DNA of 64,000 nucleotides. Origin: Warburgia ugandensis. Lineage: Eukaryota; Streptophyta; Magnoliopsida; Canellales; Canellaceae. Positions 26,301 through 36,537 of this stretch are shown here, piece after piece. The notes under the pieces were generated by a model that was not told where the DNA came from, made no database searches, and worked only from the letters and a program-made list of their open reading frames with translations. The position numbers and the translations under genes are program-made. The number at the start of each line of letters is the position of its first letter. Position 1 is the first letter of the stretch. The stretch spans positions 21,158,990-21,222,989 of the forward strand of contig CP141139.1 in assembly GCA_035236585.1 (NCBI GenBank), in the 5' to 3' direction.

Positions 26301-26745
26301 AGAGTGTGCCAAGGATCATGAGCTTGAATAATTAGGATGTTTTGTTTGGGAACTTTCCAGAACACTAATTGATTTGACTCCGTGCTTAAGTATGCATTGT
26401 TTTGACATTGTGCTTTGTGAGTTTTGAAGTGCTTAAAGTGCTCAAACAATGAGCCAAAAGGATCATCCAATGGCTTCAAAAGTTAGGAGGATGTGTTTGG
26501 TAACATCTCAGGACTCTTGAAGTGATTTGACTTTGTACCTAAGGACTTCGTTGGACATGTTAATATTTTGACATTGTGCCATGGTTTGGTCCAGACATTG
26601 TGCCCAGCACTTAAAGGGTCCAACGTTGTGCAAAAAGGATCATCAAATGGCTTGAAAGGTTTAGATGATCTGTTTGGGAAAATCCCGGGACTCGAAGTGT
26701 TTTGAGTTTGTGCCTGGGGACTTTAAGGGACATATAATGTATTTG
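20368..26745 (+). repeat. M block of HOR 2, expanded by nine monomers
   Basis: Phase marks lie at 20,895, 21,505, 22,107, 22,715, 23,325, 23,927, 24,535, 25,144, 25,746 and 26,354: ten instead of one. The X-to-X distance is 8,626 bp, close to 3,168 plus 9 x 607. Three monomers are about 602 bp because 'aaggatcat' is missing (near 22,071, 23,891 and 25,710). The type order includes D, D, C, D, D, C, D, F ('ggcaacatcc'), C, D. Confidence 0.94.
21505..26353 (+). repeat. Second trimeric HOR, period about 1.82 kb
   Basis: Spacings cycle 602, 608, 610 / 602, 608, 609 / 602, 608 bp. The short monomer (start 21,505, 23,325, 25,144) and the C-type monomer with 'gaagtgttttgac' (start 22,107, 23,927, 25,746) each recur at about 1,820 bp. 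This trimer is composed differently from the A-B-C trimer at the window start, so it arose separately within the HOR-linked monomers. Confidence 0.88.
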
Positions 26746-27274
26746 ACAATGTATCTTGGACTTCCCACCATTTAAGTTGCCCAGACATTGTGCCAAGGAT
26801 CATCCAATAGCTTGAAATGATTAGGCATTATATTCGGGAACATCCTAGGACTCCAAGTGATTTGACTCTGTCTTTACGAACTTCGAAGGACATATGTGTT
26901 GTTTAGACAATGTGCCTTGAGTCTTCGTGTCATATAAACTGCTTACACATTGTGCCAAGGACCATCAAGTTTCTTAACAAGTTGGACATTGTGTTTGGGA
27001 ACATCCCATTACCCGAATTGATTTTACTTTGTGCCTAGGGTACTTCCATGGACATGTTATCTTGTATCAGTTTTGCCTTGTTGTACCATTTAAGTTGTGT
27101 CTAGGAACATCCAAGGACATGTATTTATGTGATAGTATGCCTTGGGCTTAACAACATTTAAATTGCAGACATTGTGCCAAAACTTCTTAAAAAGTTTAGG
27201 CACTGTATTTGGGAACATCCCATTACTTGTAGTTATTTTACTTTATGCCTGGGGTACTTCCATGGACATGTGAT
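26746..27274 (+). repeat. S1 block, copy 3
   Basis: Same diverged sub-repeats as copies 1 and 2, ending where X copy 3 begins. Just before the boundary, near 26,686, it has 'atcccgggactcg' where the other left copies have 'atcccaggactcg'. Confidence 0.88.
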
Positions 27275-28212
27275 CCTCCATAAGAAAAACAATAAGAAGA
27301 AAAGAAAAAGCTTTGGAAGGACATCAATCTACAGTGAGGCAGGTAGATCTGATCGTCTGAGTTTTAGATTATTTGAAAATTTCGTAAACATGAATTTGAA
27401 TCTGGTTTTAATGGATGAATGAATGTATTGTGCTTAAAAGAATAGTTATTTTGAAAAGCGTCACCAGGACGCACTGCCCAATTGCATCCTTATGTGTCCT
27501 AGGATTCGAGATGCACCCATGTGTGTAACAATGCATAACAGTGCTCAAAAGTGCCTAATAGTAAAATTTGATCGGACAATCACCGTAGAACGGCAGATGT
27601 CATTTTTCGACATTAATTTTACCAACCAAATGATGTTGGAATTTGTCTATTTTTGAACCATTTTTCTCCCCTTGAGATTGTGAACAAGATGAACAGCTTA
27701 GATTTTTAAAATTCATTTTCTATAGACCGTCCATCACCGTACATTCTTCTCGTTGTTATTTGCAAATTTACCTACGCAATTGACATCTGATCAAAAATAT
27801 TTTTCATGGATTTGATCTTGTTACCTCTTTGGAGATAACGAATGGCTTGGATCTTTGTTGCAAGGTATCGCACTCTCCAAATCAACTCCTCTCCCTTTCT
27901 TCCTCTTCCTTCTTCATCTTCTTCTCTTTCTTCATCGGATTTCTCTCTCTCTCTCTCATCATTTTAGGTAATAGACCATATGGTCTGTCTTGATTTTTCC
28001 CTAAGAGAGGGGTGGGGTGCCAATATCAAAATGGCACCCCCTTTACAAGTAATAATTTTTACTTTTTCTTTAATTCATTATTTAAAATTTTAACCTTTTG
28101 TAATTTGTTTTAAATAAATGATTGTGTTCCCTACATGATAGTGAGTGCATGGCCCACTTGGGTTCTTTAAATTTTGCGTTGGTCCTACATGGTAAAATTA
28201 CAAAAATACCCT
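27275..28212 (+). repeat. Segment X, copy 3
   Basis: 938 bp with a TC run of 8 units (27,942-27,957), the 14-bp palindrome and the intact hairpin. It has 'tattttgaaaagcgtcacc' where copies 1 and 2 have 'tattctgacaagcgtcacc'. It is the left-arm partner of the first right-half X copy (32,420-33,371) across the inversion. Confidence 0.88.
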
Positions 28213-28996
28213 TTAAAGTACCCAAACATTGTGCCAAGGATCACGTAATGGTTTCAAAAGATTAGACATTGCTCTCAAAAACATCATCTGACATTTTTCC
28301 TATGAACTTCCAAGGACATTTATTGTTTCAATCACGTGCCATGGGATTTCACATCATTTAATCGGCCCATACATTGTGCCTAGCATCATTCAACTTCCAA
28401 GGGCATATTGTCTTGACACTGTGACTTGGGCATTTAAGTTGCCTGAACATAGGGTCAAGGCTCATCCAACAACTAGAAAAGAGTAGACATTATGTTATGG
28501 AACATCTCGAGACTCGAAGTGAATTGACTTTGTGCATAGGATCTTCCAAGGACATGTATTGTTTTGACAATGTGCCTTGGGACTTCAGATCATTTAAATT
28601 ACCTGCACATTATGCCAAGGAGCACCCAACTTCTTAAAAAGCTCAGACAATGTGGTTGGGAACGTCCAAGCACTCGAAGTGATTTGACATTGTGTCTTGA
28701 GGACTTCTACGAACATGTTAGACATGATGTTTGAAAACATCCTAGGCCTCAAAGTAATTTGACTTTGTGCCTAGGGACTTAAAGGGCATGTAATGTTTTG
28801 ACATTGTCCCATGCTACTTCTCAGGTCATAATGTGCTAGTACATTGTACCAAAGATCATCCAATAGCTTTAAAAATTTTGCTGTTGTGTTTGGACATTCC
28901 AGGACTTTTGAAGTGATTTTATTTTGTTGTGCCTAAGGACTTCAATGGACATGTAATGTTTTGACATGGCACCATGGGTCTTCGTAGTGCTTCATC
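28213..28996 (+). repeat. S2 block, copy 3
   Basis: Diverged sub-repeats matching the other left S2 copies, with small private changes near its end ('cttcgtagtgcttcatctgc'). No gene is seen. Confidence 0.88.
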
Positions 28997-29908
28997 TGCT
29001 CAAACAATGAGCCAAAAGCATCATCCAATGGCTTGCAAATTTAAGAAGATGTGTTTGGTAACATACCAGGACTCTTGAAGTGATTTGACTTTGTGCCTAA
29101 GGACTTCGTTGGACATGTTAATGTTTTGACATTGCGCTATGGTTTGGCCTAGACATTGTGCGCAACACTTAAAGGGTCCAACATTGTGCAAAAAGGATCA
29201 TCAAATGGCTTGAAATGTTTAGATGATGTGTTGGGAGACTTGAAGTGATTTGAGTTTGTGCTTGGGGACTTTCAAAGACATGTAATGTATTTGAACATGC
29301 TTGGACACTGTGCCAAGGATTATACAATAGTTTGAAAAGTTTAACCATTGTGTTCGAGAACATTCTTACATTTGGAGTGAGTTGAATTAGTGCCGAAGGA
29401 TTTCCATGGACATGTAATGTTTTTGTAATTTTCCTTTGAGCTTCCCAAGTGTAACACATGTGCTCTGAGAGTGTGCCAAGGATCATGAGCTTGAATAATT
29501 AGGAAGTTTTGTTTGGGAACTTTCCAGAACACTAATTGATTTGACTCCGTGCTTAAGTATGCATTGTTTTGACATTGTGCTTTGTGAGTTTTGAAGTGCT
29601 TAAAGTGCTCAAACAATGAGCCAAAAGGATCATCAAATGGCTTCAAAAGTTAAGAGGTTGTGTTTGGTAACATCCCAAGACACTTGAAGTGATTTGACTT
29701 TGTGCCTAAGGACTTCGTTGGACATGTTAATATTTTGACATTGTGCCATGGTTTGGCCCAGACATTGTGCCCAGCACTTAAAGGGTCCAACACTGTGCAA
29801 AAAGGATCATCAAATGGCTTGAAATGTTTAGATGATGTGTTTGGGAAAATCCTTGAAGTGATTTGAGTTTGTGCCTAGGGACTTTCAAAGACATATAATG
29901 TATTTGAC
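28997..29908 (+). repeat. M block of HOR 3 (basic, no extra monomers)
   Basis: About 1.5 monomers with a single phase mark near 29,521, the same composition as in the right-half HORs. It has private changes: 'gaggttgtgtttgg', 'caagacacttgaag', and loss of about 9 bp giving 'gggaaaatccttgaagtg' near 29,847. It is more diverged than other HOR copies, as is the adjoining sequence up to the inversion. Confidence 0.85.
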
Positions 29909-30258
29909 AATGTATCTTGGACTTCCCACCATTTAAGTTGCCCACACATTGTGCCAAGGATCATCCAATAGCTTGAAATGATTAGGCATTATATTCGGGA
30001 ACATCCTAGGACTCCAAGTGATTTGACTCTGTCTTTACGAACTTCGAAGGACATATGTGTTGTTTAGACAATGTGCCTTGAGTCTTCGTGTCATATAAAC
30101 TGCTTACACATTGTGCCAAGGACCATCAAGTTTCTTAACAAGTTGGACATTGTGTTTGGGAACATCCCATTACCCGAATTGATTTTACTTTGTGCCTAGG
30201 GTGTTTCCATGAGCACATGTATTTATGTGACAGTATGTTCCTGTTTAACATTTAAATT
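29909..30258 (+). repeat. Truncated S1 block at the left edge of the inversion
   Basis: S1 sequence reads normally to about 30,200, then lacks roughly 65 bp that other copies have between two 'ggacatgt' phrases ('gtgtttccatgagcacatgt' is what remains). It ends at 'aacatttaaatt' (30,247-30,258). The deletion fits recombination or slippage between short direct repeats. The block never reaches X. Confidence 0.85.
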
Positions 30259-30304
30259 AAAAGAAGACAGCTCTAAACTTTAAGAAGTTTTGGCACAATG
30301 TCCT
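30259..30304. other. Inversion junction: 46-bp spacer between opposed satellite arms
   Basis: Left of this point all satellite is in one orientation; right of it all is reverse-complemented. The left arm ends 'aacatttaaatt' (30,247-30,258) and the right arm has its inverse 'aatttaaatgtt' (30,305-30,316). Within the spacer, about 15 bases ('aaaagaagacagctc', 30,259-30,273) match neither arm. The rest ('taaactttaagaag...') is right-arm S1 that extends about 30 bp further than the left arm does. So the junction is asymmetric with short filler, as expected from end-joining or template switching rather than a perfect fold-back. Confidence 0.88.
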
Positions 30305-32669
30305 AATTTAAATGTTGTTAGGCCCAAGACATACTATCACATAAATACATGTCCTTGGATGTTCCTAGACACAACTTAAATGGTACAACAAGGCAAAACC
30401 GATACAAGATAACATGTCCATGGAAGTACCCTAGGCACAAAGTAAAATCAATTTGGGTAATGGGATGTTCCCAAACACAATGTCCAACTTGTTAAGAAAC
30501 TTGATGGTCCTTGGCACAATGTGTAAGCAGTTTATATGACACGAAGACTCAAGGCACATTGTCTAAACAACACATATGTCCTTCGAAGTTCGTAAAGACA
30601 GAGTCAAATCACTTGGAGTCCTAGGATGTTCCCGAATATAATGCCTAATCATTTCAAGCTATTGGATGATCCTTGGCACAATGTCTGGGCAACTTAAATG
30701 GTGGGAAGTCCAAGATACATTGTCAAATACATTATATGTCCCTTAAAGTCCCCAGGCACAAACTCAAAACACTTCGAGTCCTGGGATTTTCCCAAACAGA
30801 TCATCTAAACCTTTCAAGCCATTTGATGATCCATTATGCACAACGTTGGACCCTTTAAGTGCTGGGCACAATGTCTGGACCAAACCATGGCACAATGTCA
30901 AAATATTAACATGTCCAACGAAGTCCTTAGGCACAAAGTCAAATCACTTCAAGAGTCCTGGGATGTTACCAAACACATCCTCTTAACTTTTGAAGCCATT
31001 GGATGATCCTTTTGGCTCATTGTTTGAGCACTTTAAGCACTTCAAAACTCACAAAGCACAATGTCAAAACAATGCATACTTAAGCACGGAGTCAAATCAA
31101 TTAGTGTTCTGGAAAGTTCCCAAACAAAACTTCCTAATTATTCAAGCTCATGATCCTTGGCACGCTCTCAGAGCACATGTGTTACACTTGGGAAGCTCAA
31201 AGGAAAATTACAAGAACATTACATGTCCATGGAAATCCTTCGGCACTAATTCAACTCACTCCAAATGTAAGAATGTTCTCGAACACAATGGTTAAACTTT
31301 TCAAACTATTGTATAATCCTTGGCACAGTGTCCAAGCATGTTCAAATACATTACATGTCTTTGAAAGTCCCGAGGCACAAACTCAAATCACTTCAAGTCT
31401 CCCAACACATCATCTAAACATTTCAAGCCATTTGATGATCCTTTTGCACAATGTTGGACCCTTTAAGTGTTGGGCACAATGTCTAGGCCAAACCATGGCG
31501 CAATGTCAAAACATTAACATGTCCAACGAAGTCCTTAGGCACAAAGTCAAATCACTTCAAGAGTCCTGGTATGTTACCAAACACATCTTCTTAAATTTTC
31601 AAGCCATTGGATGATGCTTTTGGCTCATTGTTTGAGCAACTGAAGCACTGCGAAGACCCATGGTGCCATGTCAAAACATTACATGTCCATCGAAGTCCTT
31701 AGGCACAACAAAATAAAATCACTTCGAAAGTCCTGGAATGTCCAAACACAACAGCAAAATTTTTAAAGCTATTGGATGATCTTTGGTACAATGTACTAGC
31801 ACATTATGACCTGAGAAGTAGCATGGGACAATGTCAAAACATTACATGCCCTTTAAGTCCCTAGGCACAAAGTCAAATTACTTTGAGGCCTAGGATGTTT
31901 TCAAACATCATGTCTAACATGTTCGTAGAAGTCCTCAAGACACAATGTCAAATCACTTCGAGTGCCTGGACGTTCCCAACCACATTGTCTGAGCTTTTAA
32001 AGTAGTTGGGTGCTCCTTGGCATAATGTGCAGGTAATTTAAATGATCGAAGTCCCAAGGCACATTGTCAAAACAATACATGTCCTTGGAAGATCCTATGC
32101 ACAAAGTCAATTCACTTCGAGTCTCGAGATGTTCCATAACATAATGTCTACTCTTTTCTAGTTGTTGGATGAGCCTTGACCCTATGTTCAGGCAACTTAA
32201 ATGCCCAAGTCACGTGTCAAGACAATATGCCCTTGGAAGTTGAATGATGCTAGGCACAATGTATGGGCCGATTAAATGATGTGAAATCCCATGGCACGTG
32301 ATTGAAACAATAAATGTCCTTGGAAGTTCATAGGAAAAATGTCAATGATGTTTTTGAGAGCAATGTCTAATCTTTTGAAACCATTACGTGATCCTTGGCA
32401 CAATGTTTGGGTACTTTAAAGGGTATTTTTGTAATTTTACCATGTAGGACCAACGCAAAATTTAAAGAACCCAAGTGGGCCATGCACTCACTATCATGTA
32501 GGGAACACAATCATTTATTTAAAACAAATTACAAAAGGTTAAAATTTTAAATAATGAATTAAAGAAAAAGTAAAAATTATTACTTGTAAAGGGGGTGCCA
32601 TTTTGATATTGGCACCCCACCCCTCTCTTAGGGAAAAATCAAGACAGACCATATGGTCTATTACCTAAA

Positions 32670-32708
<39 letters not shown>

Positions 32709-33371
32709 CGATGAAGAAAGAGAAGAAGATGAAGAAGGAAGAGGAAGAAAGGGAGAGGAGTTGATTTGGAGAGTGCGATACCTTGCAACAAAGATCCAAG
32801 CCATTCGTTATCTCCAAAGAGGTAACAAGATCAAATCCATGAAAAATATTTTTGATCAGATGTCAATTGCGTAGGTAAATTTGCAAATAACAACGAGAAG
32901 AATGTACGGTGATGGACGGTCTATAGAAAATGAATTTTAAAAATCTAAGCTGTTCATCTTGTTCACAATCTCAAGGGGAGAAAAATGGTTCAAAAATAGA
33001 CAAATTCCAACATCATTTGGTTGGTAAAATTAATGTCGAAAAATGACATCTGCCGTTCTACGGTGACTGTCCGATCAAATTTTACTATTAGGCACTTTTG
33101 AGCACTGTTATGCATTGTTACACACATGGGTGCATCTCGAATCCTAGGACACATAAGGATGCAATTGGGCAGTGCATCTTGGTGACGCTTGTCAGAATAA
33201 CTATTCTTTTAAGCACAATACATTCATTCATCCATTAAAACCAGATTCAAATTCATGTTTACGAAATTTTCAAATAATCTAAAACTCATACGATCAGATC
33301 TACCTGCCTCACTGTAGATTGATGTCCTTACAAAGCTTTTTCTTTTCTTCTTATTGTTTTTCTTATGGAGG
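30274..33371 (-). repeat. Right-arm HOR copy 1 (S1 truncated)
   Basis: S1 about 30,274-30,729, M about 30,730-31,640, S2 about 31,641-32,419, X to 33,371. S1 is cut by the inversion. Private changes: 'gatccattatgcacaacg' (near 30,830), 'gtcccgaggc' (near 31,368), 'aaagtagttgggtg' (near 32,000), and two 2-bp losses in S2 ('gatcgaag', 'gtcacgtgtc'). It carries the T form 'caatttgggtaatgg' shared by right copies 1-4. Confidence 0.93.
32420..33371 (-). repeat. Segment X, right copy 1
   Basis: 952 bp, the longest X, because of (GA)15 at 32,675-32,704. Palindrome at 32,647-32,660 and hairpin arms at 32,592-32,600 and 32,610-32,618 are intact. The mini-hairpin site reads 'gcatcttggtgacgc'. The GA run breaks the frame seen in other copies. 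Confidence 0.9.
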
Positions 33372-35839
33372 ATCACATGTCCATGGAAGTACCCCAGGCA
33401 TAAAGTAAAATAACTACAAGTAATGGGATGTTCCCAAATACAGGGCCTAAACTTTTTAAGAAGTTTTGGCACAATGTCTGCAATTTAAATGTTGTTAAGC
33501 CCAAGGCATACTATCACATAAATACATGTCCTTGGATGTTCCTAGACACAACTTAAATGGTACAACAAGGCAAAACTGATACAAGATAACATGTCCATGG
33601 AAGTACCCTAGGCACAAAGTAAAATCAATTTGGGTAATGGGATGTTCCCAAACACAATGTCCAACTTGTTAAGAAACTTGATGGTCCTTGGCACAATGTG
33701 TAAGCAGTTTATATGACACGAAGACTCAAGGCACATTGTCTAAACAACACATATGTCCTTCGAAGTTCGTAAAGACAGAGTCAAATCACTTGGAGTCCTA
33801 GGATGTTCCCGAATATTCATTTCAAGCTATTGGATGATCCTTGGCACAATGTCTGGGCAACTTAAATGGTGGGAAGTCCAAGATACATTGTCAAATACAT
33901 TATATGTCCCTTAAAGTCCCCAGGCACAAACTCAAAACACTTCGAGTCCTGGGATTTTCCCAAACAGATCATCTAAACCTTTCAAGCCATTTGATGATCC
34001 TTTTTGCACAACGTTGGACCCTTTAAGTGCTGGGCACAATGTCTGGACCAAACCATGGCACAATGTCAAAATATTAACATGTCCAACGAAGTCCTTAGGC
34101 ACAAAGTCAAATCACTTCAAGAGTCCTGGGATGTTACCAAACACATCCTCTTAACTTTTGAAGCCATTGGATGATCCTTTTGGCTCATTGTTTGAGCACT
34201 TTAAGCACTTCAAAACTCACAAAGCACAATGTCAAAACAATGCATACTTAAGCACGGAGTCAAATCAATTAGTGTTCTGGAAAGTTCCCAAACAAAACTT
34301 CCTAATTATTCAAGCTCATGATCCTTGGCACGCTCTCAGAGCACATGTGTTACACTTGGGAAGCTCAAAGGAAAATTACAAGAACATTACATGTCCATGG
34401 AAATCCTTCGGCACTAATTCAACTCACTCCAAATGTAAGAATGTTCTCGAACACAATGGTTAAACTTTTCAAACTATTGTATAATCCTTGGCACAGTGTC
34501 CAAGCATGTTCAAATACATTACATGTCTTTGAAAGTCCCTGTGCACAAACTCAAATCACTTCAAGTCTCCCAACACATCATCTAAACATTTCAAGCCATT
34601 TGATGATCCTTTTGCACAATGTTGGACCCTTTAAGTGTTGGGCACAATGTCTAGGCCAAACCATGGCGCAATGTCAAAACATTAACATGTCCAACGAAGT
34701 CCTTAGGCACAAAGTCAAATCACTTCAAGAGTCCTGGTATGTTACCAAACACATCTTCTTAAATTTTCAAGCCATTGGATGATGCTTTTGGCTCATTGTT
34801 TGAGCAACTGAAGCACTGCGAAGACCCATGGTGCCATGTCAAAACATTACATGTCCATCGAAGTCCTTAGGCACAACAAAATAAAATCACTTCGAAAGTC
34901 CTGGAATGTCCAAACACAACAGCAAAATTTTTAAAGCTATTGGATGATCTTTGGTACAATGTACTAGCACATTATGACCTGAGAAGTAGCATGGGACAAT
35001 GTCAAAACATTACATGCCCTTTAAGTCCCTAGGCACAAAGTCAAATTACTTTGAGGCCTAGGATGTTTTCAAACATCATGTCTAACATGTTCGTAGAAGT
35101 CCTCAAGACACAATGTCAAATCACTTCGAGTGCCTGGACGTTCCCAACCACATTGTCTGAGCTTTTTAAGAAGTTGGGTGCTCCTTGGCATAATGTGCAG
35201 GTAATTTAAATGATCAGAAGTCCCAAGGCACATTGTCAAAACAATACATGTCCTTGGAAGATCCTATGCACAAAGTCAATTCACTTCGAGTCTCGAGATG
35301 TTCCATAACATAATGTCTACTCTTTTCTAGTTGTTGGATGAGCCTTGACCCTATGTTCAGGCAACTTAAATGCCCAAGTCACAGTGTCAAGACAATATGC
35401 CCTTGGAAGTTGAATGATGCTAGGCACAATGTATGGGCCGATTAAATGATGTGAAATCCCATGGCACGTGATTGAAACAATAAATGTCCTTGGAAGTTCA
35501 TAGGAAAAATGTCAATGATGTTTTTGAGAGCAATGTCTAATCTTTTGAAACCATTACGTGATCCTTGGCACAATGTTTGGGTACTTTAAAGGGTATTTTT
35601 GTAATTTTACCATGTAGGACCAACGCAAAATTTAAAGAACCCAAGTGGGCCATGCACTCACTATCATGTAGGGAACACAATCATTTATTTAAAACAAATT
35701 ACAAAAGGTTAAAATTTTAAATAATGAATTAAAGAAAAAGTAAAAATTATTACTTGTAAAGGGGGTGCCATTTTGATATTGGCACCCCACCCCTCTCTTA
35801 GGGAAAAATCAAGACAGACCATATGGTCTATTACCTAAA

Positions 35840-35870
<31 letters not shown>

Positions 35871-36537
35871 AATCCGATGAAGAAAGAGAAGAAGATGAAG
35901 AAGGAAGAGGAAGAAAGGGAGAGGAGTTGATTTGGAGAGTGCGATACCTTGCAACAAAGATCCAAGCCATTCGTTATCTCCAAAGAGGTAACAAGATCAA
36001 ATCCATGAAAAATATTTTTGATCAGATGTCAATTGCGTAGGTAAATTTGCAAATAACAACGAGAAGAATGTACGGTGATGGACGGTCTATAGAAAATGAA
36101 TTTTAAAAATCTAAGCTGTTCATCTTGTTCACAATCTCAAGGGGAGAAAAATGGTTCAAAAATAGACAAATTCCAACATCATTTGGTTGGTAAAATTAAT
36201 GTCGAAAAATGACATCTGCCGTTCTACGGTGACCGTCCGATCAAATTTTACTATTAGGCACTTTTGAGCACTGTTATGCATTGTTACACACATGGGTGCA
36301 TCTCGAATCCTAGGACACATAAGGATGCAATTGGGCAGTGCGTCCTGGTGACGCTTGTCAGAATAACTATTCTTTTAAGCACAATACATTCATTCATCCA
36401 TTAAAACCAGATTCAAATTCATGTTTACGAAATTTTCAAATAATCTAAAACTCAGACGATCAGTTCTTCCTGCCTCACTGTAGATTGATGTCCTTCCAAA
36501 GCTTTTTCTTTTCTTCTTATTGTTTTTCTTATGGAGG
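33372..36537 (-). repeat. Right-arm HOR copy 2 (3,166 bp)
   Basis: M about 33,890-34,805; S2 to 35,589; X 35,590-36,537. About 10 bp is missing in S1 near 33,818 ('gaatattcatttcaag'). It has 'gtccctgtgcacaaac' near 34,536, where most copies have 'gtccccaggcacaaac'. T form 'caatttgggtaatgg'. Confidence 0.94.
35590..36537 (-). repeat. Segment X, right copy 2
   Basis: 948 bp, (GA)13 at 35,845-35,870, hairpin and palindrome intact. It reads 'cggtgaccgtccg' at the variable site and has a local cluster 'gatcagttcttcctgcc' near 36,459, against 'gatcagatctacctgcc' elsewhere. A 66-codon frame opens at the GA run; it is read as spurious. Confidence 0.9.

Larger units (their letters stand above)
25800..34840. 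repeat. Large inverted repeat centred near 30.28 kb (alignable core)
   Basis: The left order M, S1, X, S2, M, S1 from about 25.8 to 30.26 kb mirrors S1, M, S2, X, S1, M from 30.27 to about 34.84 kb. Matching landmarks are symmetric: X at 27,275-28,212 and 32,420-33,371; the S1/M edge at about 26,745 and 33,890. Beyond the core, the left arm continues into extra monomers while the right arm enters another HOR, so strict mirror symmetry ends though inverse homology continues. Arm limits are approximate. Confidence 0.85.

Noticed and set aside
25800..34840. Inversion as a simple fold-back sequencing artefact
   Set aside because: The arms differ by indels, SNPs, GA length and monomer number, which a self-copied read would not show. 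An assembly join error still needs read evidence.
35840..36040. 66-codon ORF with an Arg-Glu repeat start as a protein
   Set aside because: The repeat is the translated GA microsatellite. The frame is broken in several copies by GA length and a 2-bp loss, so it is not maintained.
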